Origin: Selaginella moellendorffii
Taxonomy: Eukaryota; Streptophyta; Lycopodiopsida; Selaginellales; Selaginellaceae
Length of the DNA stretch: 64,000 nt
Direction: 5' to 3'
NCBI RefSeq assembly: GCF_000143415.4
Contig: NW_003314280.1
Location: forward strand, 248,001-312,000
A program made the translations under genes and the position numbers. Shown here one piece after another: positions 54,990 to 64,000 of the stretch (the stretch's first letter is position 1; each line of letters opens with the position of its first letter). The notes under the pieces were generated by a model. That model had not been told where the DNA came from and did not search any database. It worked only from the letters and a program-made list of their open reading frames with translations.

Positions 54990-55252
54990 TGGAGCTCATC
55001 TTTGAATGCCCCAAGAACATTTTCTCATGGGCTCTTTCCAGTTGACCCCGACTTTGATCCTCGGGTATTCCGAGTCGTCCACCAGGAGATACCCTCGGAA
55101 ACTCTTTGGCGGAGATAGACTTCCGATGGAAATGCTGCTGCAGACAAATAACGTCAACGAGTTTGACCGGTCAGAGACGGTCAAACATAAAGTCAACGCC
55201 GAGCCGTCATCTTCGAATGCCCCAAGAACATTATCTCGTGGGCTCTTCCGCT
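54990..55252 (+). repeat. Pair of about 40-nt direct repeats
   Basis: GAATGCCCCAAGAACATT followed by (T/A)TCTC(A/G)TGGGCTCTT occurs at about 54996-55030 and 55216-55250. Between them there is a short imperfect palindrome (GACCGGTCAGAGACGGTC, 55167-55184). No gene is supported from 54850 to 55430. Confidence 0.6.
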
Positions 55253-55434
55253 TGGTTACCCAAGGAGAGATAAAATTTATTAAGTTCAAATTTGAATCTT
55301 CACTTTTGATAATCTATAAGAGCTTCTCGTTCCAACAGCTGGAAGAACCTCGTGTCAGGTGGAATGAATGCGATCCCGCTTGACCTAATTTGGGTATTTT
55401 GGTAGGGTTTTTGGAACTCGCGATCGATCGATCC

Positions 55435-56334
55435 ATGGCGCTTGCTGCTGCGACGTCATCGGCTCTGGCGGGGAGGATCTCGCTGCTCCCGTCGCTCCCG
55501 GCTCTAAGCGAGAGATCGAGCATCAGGTGCGATTTCCAGCAGCAGCAGCAGCAGCGGCGGCGGCGGCGGAGCCCGGAAATGCTGGTGCTGAGAGCGACGG
55601 GAGGGGGAGGGGAGAGTGTGGAAGTGGAGCAGAAGGAAACGATCCTCCCGTCTGGCGAGTGGCCCGAGAATTTCTCCATGCTCAACTTCGAGGATCTCAC
55701 CGTGCACTTGGAGCCATCGCTGTTTAAAGCCGAGGTTTGTGTGTTTTCTTGCATTGCTCCTTGTTTGCTGGGTAGACAAATTCCTTTCTCTTCCAGGCTC
55801 AGCCATCTACGTTTCTCGCGGATGTCATGTCTAGGGAGCTGATCACAGCTTCTCCGGACGCGCTGCTGGAGGAGGTCGATCACCACTTCTCGCATATCTC
55901 CGGGCTTCCGGTGGTGGACAAGGATTTTCACTGCGTTGGTGTTCTGTCCAAGAAGGATAGAACCAAAGGCTCTAAAGGGGTACGTACCACGATTGCATTG
56001 TAGATTTGACAAGGTTCTCTTTTAATCGTTTCTGGTCGTTCCAGCTCAAGACGCCTATTCGGGAAGTGATGAGCTCGCCCGCGATCACCTTATCTGCTGA
56101 CAAAACTGTGTCCGGTCAGTCTAGGAAGAAAGAGTTTAATCTGCGACTAACACCGAAAGCACAGATGCTGCCGTGTTCATGCTCAAGAACAAATTTCATC
56201 GGATTCCTGTTGTAAACAACTCGGGCCAAGTCATTGGTAATGTATTCTCCCGTCGCGATCTCGCTAAACTCTTGAAATTTCCAGGCATTGTCACGAGAAC
56301 TGATATCTTCACAGCAATGGAGGGAGGATCATAG
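55435..56334 (+). CDS. Plastid CBS-domain-pair protein
   Basis: Exons 55435-55734, 55797-55979, 56045-56114, 56165-56236, 56285-56334; 224 residues. ATG at 55435. An N-terminal Ala/Ser-rich presequence (MALAAATSSALAGRISLLPS) fits plastid import; it contains a QQQQQQ-RRRRR run from a CAG/CGG microsatellite (55537-55570). Conserved lead-in WPENFSMLNFEDL, then CBS1 (DVMSRELITASPDALLEEVD ... SGLPVVDKDFHCVGVLSKKD) and CBS2 (VMSSPAITLSADKTVSDAA ... FHRIPVVNNSGQVIGIVTRTD). CBS pairs bind adenosine nucleotides as energy sensors. Closest known type from memory: the Arabidopsis single CBS-pair proteins of unknown target in plastids. Confidence 0.88.
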
Positions 56335-56505
56335 CGATGAAACTTCGTACAAACCCGTAAATAAAACAGTTTGCAAAATAACTTCCGGTGCCGGGATTAC
56401 AACGGATTAATCATTAACACCTTGGAAAAGTATATTTTTCATATTAGAAAAGGATATTCGATTTTACAAAGTTCTGGTTAGGGCAACGCGATTTTGAGGA
56501 CAGCT

Positions 56506-57410
56506 ATGGCGGGCGACGAAGAGATCGTGAACATGAGGGAGCCGGCCTATACTTTCGCCAGCATCTATGAGATCGATGTTAGGGTATGCTTCCTCCATCC
56601 AACTCGCGTTTGTTTTCATAGATCGATTGGTGATCACAGGACAAACACGGCCAAAAAGTTTCCATGAGTAAATACAGAGACAAGGTTCTTTTGATCGTCA
56701 ATGTCGCCACAAAATCGTGTGTATCTCCTGTTCTCGATTGATTGCATTCTCCATTTCTCATATGATCCATCCAGGGCGTGTGCTTCAAGCATGTACAAGG
56801 AGCTCAACGAGCTCCACGTAAAATACGTGGACGAAGGTTCTTTTGATCTTGTGTTTCTTTCTCTGGGATCCTCCAAACTATAGCTTCGATTGCAGTCGTG
56901 ATTCGCCAGGGCTAGAGATTTTGGCATTCCCGTGCAACCAATTCGCTGCGCAAGAGCCACTCAGGACGGAATATCTTCAAGAGACAGTCTCTTCTCGATT
57001 TGGGCCACACTTCCCACTCTTTGAAAGGGTACGAGAGATTTCTCACTGAGAATTGGATCCAATTCGAACACTTGATCGAGAATTTTGACGATGTTTGATC
57101 CACAGGTGGATGTAAATGGCCCAAACACCGCAGTTCTCTTCAGGTACCTCAAGGACAAGAGCGATGGCGATCGAATTCGCTGGAATTTCACAAAGTTTTT
57201 GATCAATCGAACTGGTGGAATTGCTGGGAGATACGCCCCTCACATACCACCATACAAATTGGAGGTTGGCTCTTCCCATTCTAGCATTTCTTCATCAATT
57301 TTCTTTGACATCAGGAAGATATCAAGAGCCTCTTGGCTGTGGAGCTCCCATTTGAGGAAGAAAAGAGAAAGAATGCCGCCAAGGAAGAAGAACAGGAGGA
57401 AGAACCCTAA
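56506..57410 (+). CDS. Glutathione-peroxidase-family protein lacking catalytic cysteines
   Basis: Six exons: 56506-56583, 56640-56716, 56775-56836, 56910-57028, 57106-57264, 57315-57410; 196 residues. Clear GPX fold signatures: IYEIDVRDKHGQKVSMSKY, VLLIVNVATKS, YKELNELHVKYVDEGLEILA, FPCNQFAAQEP, WNFTKFLINRTG and PPYKLEEDIKSLL. The peroxidatic Cys of the family (NVASKCG) is Ser here (NVATKSACASSMY; a Cys appears two positions later). The plant resolving Cys (xCTRFKAE in relatives) is Ser (SSRFGPHFP). The exon 2/3 join (TC/GTGTGT...CAG/G) is the only one keeping the frame. Acidic C-terminal tail (KEEEQEEEP). No presequence. Either a non-peroxidase homologue or a decaying gene. Confidence 0.82.
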
Positions 57411-57489
57411 AACGTTTATAATGTAGGAGGGGAAATGGCGCACGTGGAAACTGCGCCAGTGGAAGTAGTGTTTTTAGGGTTCTCAGGCT

Positions 57490-59089
57490 ATGGCATGCGG
57501 TCAGAGCCGCCTCAATGGCTGCTACATCGATTCCTTCCAGCAGCAGCATCAGCATCAGGGTGTGGCATTCTCGCGGCCGGCATTTGGAGCTCGCTGCAAG
57601 CTCGCACCTAGATTTCCCAAGAAAGCGCTGGCGGTGGATGTGCGCCAAAATGCGGCCACTGACACGCAGGAGCAGCAGCAGCGAGCCCCGCTCGAGTGTA
57701 GCCAGGACGTGATCGATGCCGAGGCGAGGCTGTTCGTCCACACCTATGATCGAGTCCCAGTCGCATTTGTGAGGGGGCATGGATGCAAGCTCTACGACAT
57801 CGATGGGAAGGAGTACTTGGACATGGCGGCTGGGATCGCTGTGAATTCCCTGGGGCATGGCGATCCACTGTGGGTGAAAGCCATCTTGGAGCAGGCTACC
57901 ACGCTTGCGCATGTCAGCAATGTCTATCACTCCTTGCCTCAGGTATGGAATTCTTTCTCTCTCTCTTTTTTTTTTTCTCTCGATGTGTTTGGATGGGAGA
58001 GATCCAAGAGAAGTTCTTCTAAAACTTCGTTCATGGTTCTTCCAGGTGAGACTCGCAGAGAGATTGGTCCAATCCTCCTTCGCGGATCGCGTCTTCTTCT
58101 CCAACTCTGGCACCGAGGCCAACGAGGCCGCGATCAAGTTTGCAAGAAAGTACCAGAGGGTGAAAGCGAAAGAGAAGAGCGACAAGCAGGCATCGTCTCC
58201 TCTCGTGGAGGATCCCATCCCGACGGACTTCGTTGCCTTCTCGAACAGCTTCCACGGGAGAACTCTGGGAGCGCTGGCCCTGACGAGCAAGGAGAAATAC
58301 CGCGCTCCGTTCGAGCCGATCATGCCCGGGGTCAAGTTTGTGGAATTCGGCAACTTGGAAGCCGCCAAGAAGATCGTCCAGCAGCAAAGAACCGCGGCGG
58401 TTTTCGTAGAGCCGGTCCAGGGCGAAGGTGGTGTCTATCCAGCCATTGGCCATTTTCTCGAAGGCCTTCGAGCGCTTTGCTCCAGCACTGGAACTCTCCT
58501 AGTGTTTGACGAGGTAAGTTTCAGCACTCTTTTTTTCTTTCGCCAACTTTCCAAAAACTTCCAGGTCCAGTGCGGTCTAGGCCGAACCGGAAAGCTCTGG
58601 GCGCACGAAGCATACGGCATAGAGCCGGATATCATGACTCTGGCCAAGCCGCTAGCTGGGGGATTACCGATCGGAGCGGTGCTCGTGACTCAGGCAGTAG
58701 CGGACGCCATCGTTCCAGGCGATCACGGCAGCACTTTTGCGGGGAGTCCTCTGGTGTGCAGCGCGGCTCTGGCAGTTCTAGATCGGCTGCAAGAGCCCGG
58801 GTTCCTGGACAGCGTCGCGAACAAAGGCAACCATCTGCGAGACCTCCTGAAGCGAATGCTGGCACCGTTTCCGCACGTAAAGGAAGTTCGTGGTGCCGGG
58901 CTGCTGGTTGGGATTCAGCTGGACGTATCGGCGGCGCCGCTGGTGGCGGCGGCTCGCAGCAAAGGGCTGATCGTCTTGACGGCGGGGGCCGGGGACGTGG
59001 TGAGGCTGGCGCCGCCGTTGGTAATCTCGGAAGCGGAGCTGGAGCAGTGTGCGGAGATCCTTGTCAGCTGCATTTCTTCATTGGATTGA
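57490..59089 (+). CDS. Acetylornithine aminotransferase, plastid (arginine synthesis)
   Basis: Exons 57490-57942, 58046-58513, 58565-59089; 481 residues. PLP-dependent class III aminotransferase making N-acetylornithine from N-acetylglutamate semialdehyde. Presequence about 60-80 residues ([20 protein letters not shown]) fits plastid import. Core motifs: [91 protein letters not shown] (PLP Asp in the D-E-V-Q-C-G-x-G-R-T-G-K motif, typical of ArgD) and the PLP-binding Lys in [19 protein letters not shown] at 57490 lies 80 nt after the preceding GPX-like stop, same strand. Appears fully functional. Confidence 0.95.
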
Positions 59090-59375
59090 ACAAGTTTGTT
59101 AGGATTATAACGATCAAAATGCGCGAGTTCTTGATGACTGTGTTTTGCGATTTCTCGCAATCGTGCCGTCTTAAAAAAGATCTAAGCTCAAGACATAAGC
59201 CAATTTACCTATCTATCAATCCTCCCAGTCAATGAAGGGTCAACTCAAAATCAACAGTTTGAACAAAATATTTCCGAATATTCTCTGTCAGTCAGGAATT
59301 ATGAAAAAGGCAATTAAGGATCATGGTCGGGATTCTCAATATTGCATGCTGCGGAGTGCCAAGTCCTAGGGTTTC

Positions 59376-62300
59376 ATGGAGTTCGATGCCGACATGCCTG
59401 ATCGAGGCACTACGGTGCGGTCGTTTCTTGAATCCCAAGTAGTCGGGAAACCGGCCGTGATTGATCGAGCTGTGCAAAGCCTGGAATCAGAGGGCTACGA
59501 GTTTGTGGGGGAGTTGAAAAATCTCACATACGACGAAGTGATCCAGCTAAGGGTGCCTGTCTTTGCTGCTAAGAAGCTTGAGCCGCACCTCAAAGTGCCA
59601 GGTATGTCGTCTCTCGCTTCGCCTTTGTTTGTATGGCTATGACTGTTGTGTTCTGTTCCTTTCCTATGCCCCTTGTTTTCTCTTTGATCCATGTCGGCTA
59701 TGGAGTGTTGCCCTTTGGCTGTGTGTATGCCTTCGGTTTCTTTTGGAGATTGTCGCTGCGTATTTGCCTCAACAATCTATAGAGTATCTTGCCTGGCTCT
59801 TTGGGATCTTGGCTTATGAAATCTGATGCCTTTTATCCATGCCTTCTAACGCACAGGTAAGATGCTATCGCTTGATCTTTTGTCTGGCTGCATCGTTTGT
59901 CGTTCCTTCTAAACACGATTTTTTTGTAATTTTGCAGCGGCGAGAAGAGAGCCCATTACCAAAGGTACTGAACGCCTGCTCGTCCTTTATCAATAGTGTT
60001 TGTTTTGCAGGGGTTGTGGAAGCTATACTACAGAAGTTTGGGGATCAACTCTCGGGCACTATTTCCAGCATGACCCCAGAGCACGCGTTCAAAAGAAAGT
60101 TCCCGCTCACCAAGGTTCCAATTTGCCAGATACCGGTTTCGGGAGGTTGGCAACCGAGTCTTTTGTGGCATGATCTGGAGCAGCCTCTTGGTTCTGGAAG
60201 GATTCTTTCATTGATTAAAAGATCCAAGCCCAGTCTTTTGATTCTATTCGGCATCTCTGGATCCGGAAAGACACGTTGCTTATACGAGATTGCGGTGCAG
60301 CAGACCTGTCTTTACTTCTCGGGCGTGTGTTCCGGTTCTCCTACTGCTGATGGCTCCCGGGACCTGTTGGTTGTGTCCGAGACACTGCAGAGGCTGTATC
60401 CAACAGGCCCGATTCCCGTTTCATCCCTCAAGACCTGTTTGAGGGCGGTGATCCTATCAAGGCTTTTCATTCACTGCAAATTTGACGACCTCCTCAAGCC
60501 ACTCAGCAATTTGACGTTTCTTTTCAAGCAGGTTATGCACCGGCAGCTCAACTATATTCAGGCTGACCCTTGGGCCTATTTAACCGGGTGCATCTTGACG
60601 TTGGCGGAGTCAGCACATGATCTTCCTGCATTGGAGTCTGTGTTGAGCGAGATGCTGTATGCGTACACCTGGGACTGGCCGATTATTTTGGACGAGTGCC
60701 AAGAGGTGAACACATATCTGAAAGACAGGTTCATGACAGGGGATGGGGAGACGGGCAGCCTTAGACGATCAATGCTTGATACGTTTGTTATCGCTCTACA
60801 GGATGCTGGGTTCAAAAACACAGTAATCTTTGCTGGGACCGGGAGATCGCTATTTCATGTGGCCACTCACGTCTCCGAGGTATATTGTATGTGTTCCTGC
60901 GTTTCATGAATCATGGCTAATGTTTGCGTCCATAGACTCTGAAACACCGTGCGAGCATCTACTGGTATACATCCTTTGGCGAGTTTCGGGATGGTGAGTC
61001 CCTGAGGCAATATGCTAGCAATGTGCTGGAGGATTGCAGCGTCATAGACTTTGAGAGGCTCGGGGTGCTGTACAGAGGAAGATATCGGGCGTTTGTTACT
61101 GCTCTTGAGCTCTATATCCTTTCTAACCCGCCTGCAGACGCAGCTACAGGGTTTTTCTTGGATTATGCCAAAAAGACAACATCCATGAGGTACGTGAAAT
61201 TTCACCAAGCGGCAGAGCTTCTCGACTGATGATTGGAATGCCACAGGGGTGCATCAGCAAGCCAGGAGATACGTGGAGATATTATGGACACAGTGAACAG
61301 GACTGTGCTCGATGATGTCTACCGATTTTTTTCACGAGTCCCGAGCGATGAATTGGCGGCAGCGAAAGCTTTAGTTCAATCAGTTGTTGCGAACCACTTC
61401 TTTGGTACAGGAAAGGTGGTCGTGCTGAATCCAACGTTATCACTGGTGGAGTTTGGACTTGGGAGACTTAGTTATGAAGGGCACGGGCTGATGCAGTGGG
61501 TGTATCAAGGTCACGACGGAATTATTGGGCATGCTGATGCAAGCGAAGGATGCCAAGCTGTAGAGATCTTCGAGCCACTGGTTTGTCGTGCCTTGTGGCA
61601 CTATTTTCAGGAGAATTCCTCCTTGCAACATATCCAACAGCATCATTTTCTGGAGAAGGCCGAATTAAGTGCCAGTGCCACTGGGGAGGTTTATGAAACT
61701 GCCGTTGCAGAGATGATTGGGAAGCATTTAGACGGGAAGTGTCTGGCTGATCTTTTCTCATCGTGGAACACACAGCCGATTCCTGCTATCTACAACAACA
61801 CTGCAACTCTTGTCAGGCCTAAGGTTGATCACCTGAACCTCGTTGGGACCGAGACGGAGGACTTCCGTTTAATCGATTGGATAAACAGCGTGACTAGTGG
61901 TCAAGACAACTTCTTTACTTTCTTTTCGACGGGCAGGAATAAGACTTGCGGCCCGGACATATGGTGGTTTTTGACAGTTACGCAATATGCACAACCTGAG
62001 CAGGGAGACAAGCTTCAATGCGCTGGAGAACCAAGTAGTGGGGAGCAGGCAGACGATCGTCAGTCAGTGACAACTTTCATCATATGTGCAGCTCAAATGA
62101 AGACTCTCCAGAAAATGGCAAGGGGTGACTATCAGAAGGCTATCTCTTCGTTGGATAGTAACAAGTTATTCTTGCACAAGAAGGGTGGTAAAAAGGCTGT
62201 GACGAGGGAAGAGGACGACGAAGGTGCGAAGCGAGTGAGGGAACTCGCAAGATTTGGGTGCCTAAAACTTGTGGTCACAACGGATTTTGTAGATTTGACG

Positions 62301-62486
62301 AAGTTCCAGCCAAAGGCTAAGCAACATCCAGCAAAGTTGAGGAAGTTGAACACTGCACATTGTCAACAAGACTGTGTTCCAGGAGATGTTCCAGCGTTAC
62401 TCGGGGTTATTGATAGTACAAACATTTGCATGTTTGTTGAGCGATGGTTGATTGAGAGTGTCAAGATTTGTAAGGATTCTCACTGA
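59376..62486 (+). CDS. Crinkler-like P-loop NTPase fused to a PD-(D/E)xK-type nuclease
   Basis: Exons 59376-59601, 59938-59964, 60011-60879, 60936-61189, 61247-62486; 871 residues in frame. N-terminal helical module about residues 10-75 (TTVRSFLESQVVGKPAVIDR ... LTYDEVIQLRVPVFAAKKL). NTPase: Walker A ILFGISGSGKTRCLYEIA near residue 165, Walker B WPIILDECQEVN near 307, and a sensor-like strand NTVIFAGTGRS near 355. Middle helical region. C-terminal nuclease-like part: YETAVAEM (helix with Glu, near 606), GPDIWWFLTV (Asp strand, near 693) and FIICAAQMKT (QxK strand, near 737), fitting a PD-(D/E/Q)xK core. A Lys-rich stretch follows (KKGGKKAVTREEDDEGAKR). This layout, NTPase plus restriction-endonuclease fold, is that described for Crinkler/RHS proteins of oomycetes and other eukaryotes. 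No signal peptide. The function in a plant is unknown. Confidence 0.75.
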
Positions 62487-62489
62487 ATA

Positions 62490-64000
62490 AAAATCTCTCT
62501 TAGTGGTTTTTATAAACTATTTAGTATTTTAAAGAACTCCGTTCTGAAAAGCTGCTTTTCACTCTAGAGCCAATGCCAGGAAGCTGCTCATCTCATGAGA
62601 TGTCCACTTCAATGAAACTTCATGATATCCTCGTCCAATTCCACTACTCCTTTGTCAAGGCTGCCACCTTGTTCCAGTCTTCCAGCAATAGCCTATTGTA
62701 CCACTGTCAGCTCTTGCTTTGCTCGGGCCTCCAGCCTTGCTAAATCCAGTCTATTGTGCTTGATTCAAGTCAGCACTACACCTGAATGACCTGCTCCCAC
62801 AAGAAGTGGACTTGAAGGATCTGCAGTAAGAAGTGGAAAAAACAATGTCTCATATGTTGTGCCAAGTGAAAAACATTGTCAAGGTCATTTTCAGACTTGC
62901 CTGAGTAGAATGCAACTACTCCTTCCACCAAGGGCAAGCACAAGGACAGATCCAGACTTTTCTCACAGCATACTTGAGAGTCTTGTCCAGACTCCACTTG
63001 CTAGAGTGGAAATTCATTGACACTGAAGAGTCTTCTACCAGGGGAAAATGAAAAGCTGCTTTTGAGGAGGTTGTCAAGAACAAGACGATCACTTTGGTGA
63101 AACAAGCGAGGTTGCAAAACAATAATTACAGGTGAGAGATCAAACCCTAGTTGAGCTCCCATTCAAATTGCTATTGTGATCCTTTTTGTATTAGTCTTTA
63201 AGGACATTGAGAATGTATATATGAACTACATTTACTCAATCTCATCCACACCAACACGACAACAGCACACGAAGTATGAAGATTGCAATACTGATAAACA
63301 CACAAAAACCCTAAACCTTAAATAGGTGATAGCAGATGCACTCCCTAATGAGCACATGTTGGAGATGCTGCTTGAACTTCAGATTGCTGGCTAAGCTCCC
63401 CTTGTGAGATTGATAGACTCAAGGTATGAAATAGGCCTCACCACTGTGGTCAATTATCAGTCAACAACCAAAAATTAAAATATTCTTTCACTGTCAGAAT
63501 ATTGACCAAGTTAACATGGCATATACCATTGTGTTGTGCTTTTTGGTCGTGAACATGTGATTTTATCCACACACAATGCTTTGGAAACCATGACTTTAGC
63601 TTGGAACAAGTGAAATTGTGAAAATCCCTCTATGCTAGTATATGGCAGGACTACATAGTTCTCAATTATAAAATCTCTTAATAAGAATTTATAAATCTTA
63701 ACTAACTGTCAAACTTCTTTTATAATATTGTTAAAAACATTTAATTATATTTTATACACTAATAGTATAATTAATAAATTTTCTGTGAAAAAAGTTTTTG
63801 TCTTACATGATTTGTTTTACATTTTATTTTTATAATTGAAACCTTGATCTAGAATGGTTGTATAAATACACTTTGAACTCATACCAACCAATTTATTATT
63901 TTTGTTTGAGAGTTAGCTTAGCTGGGCTATAATGTTTGTTGTAATTAGTAGTTGATTGTATTAAAGTGTATATCTTCTGTTTTGTTTAATAAACTTTTAT
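62490..64000. other. Gene-free right end
   Basis: About 1.5 kb with no supported coding region. 62560-63130 has a repeat-like texture (AAGAAGTGGA, CAGACTCCACTTGC) and may be an old transposon; 63300-63330 has AAAACCCTAAACC (telo-box-like). The last 300 nt are very AT-rich. Confidence 0.5.

Noticed and set aside
57322-58368. Long minus-strand open frame (348 codons) across the aminotransferase gene
   Set aside because: Antisense of acetylornithine aminotransferase exons 1-2; composition reflects the GC-rich sense codons and no family is recognised.
59839-60909. Exon 3 of the Crinkler-like gene read as an independent protein from 59839
   Set aside because: The first 57 codons are intronic-looking; family continuity and phase support joining from 59601 via the 27-nt exon at 59938.

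Overview
The window reads as nuclear DNA of an early-diverging land plant, most probably a Selaginella-type lycophyte. This is an inference from three things: plastid/mitochondrial PLS- and DYW-class PPR genes without introns, very compact multi-exon genes with introns of about 45-90 nt, and plant-only families (CPR5, WI12-like, plastid acetylornithine aminotransferase, HEC-like bHLH, a plant-type tRNA-Leu). Two 100-N assembly gaps (518-617, 52272-52371) are present.

Left part (1-21.4 kb): a PPR gene with a frameshift next to the first gap, a remnant of a second PPR head, an unknown 235-residue protein, a complete DYW PPR gene, and two decayed genes, one of them a Crinkler/RHS-type P-loop NTPase. 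Then comes an array of aldo/keto reductase (AKR13-like) genes, all on the minus strand. Three copies are intact (8110-9374, 11000-12244, 19391-20650) and at least three are broken. A segment of about 2.8-4.3 kb carrying AKR remnants, a CCGACCGG-rich repeat, a PPR gene and an AKR gene has been duplicated; the PPR survives only in the right copy (17550-19211). A HEC/IND-like bHLH gene closes this part.

Middle (22-38.7 kb): a neurochondrin-family gene, then AT-rich repeat territory with a short degenerate Ty3/gypsy LTR element, a second gypsy pol remnant, one intact and two broken WI12/SnoaL-like genes, a cytochrome P450 pseudogene and a tRNA-Leu(AAG).

Right part (38.8-62.5 kb): dense housekeeping genes, nearly all on the plus strand: CPR5-like membrane nucleoporin, HAD/FCP1-like phosphatase, a CimA-type citramalate synthase with a plausible plastid presequence, VAC14, and a proline-iminopeptidase-like hydrolase. 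A scrambled patch follows (AKR pseudogene, inverted partial copy of the hydrolase gene, copia LTR/PBS, foldback repeats). Then come a plastid CBS-pair protein, a glutathione peroxidase homologue lacking its catalytic cysteines, acetylornithine aminotransferase, and an 871-residue protein that pairs an N-terminal helical module and a P-loop NTPase with a PD-(D/E)xK-like nuclease (Crinkler-like). The last 1.5 kb shows no gene.

Functional links: the citramalate synthase (Ile-type 2-oxoacid extension) and acetylornithine aminotransferase (Arg) are both predicted plastid amino-acid enzymes. The PPR proteins would serve organelle RNA. CPR5, WI12 and the AKRs are stress- or defence-related families. 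Exon joins were chosen by GT/GC-AG sites that keep frame and family continuity; where joined lengths were summed, the total is a multiple of three.
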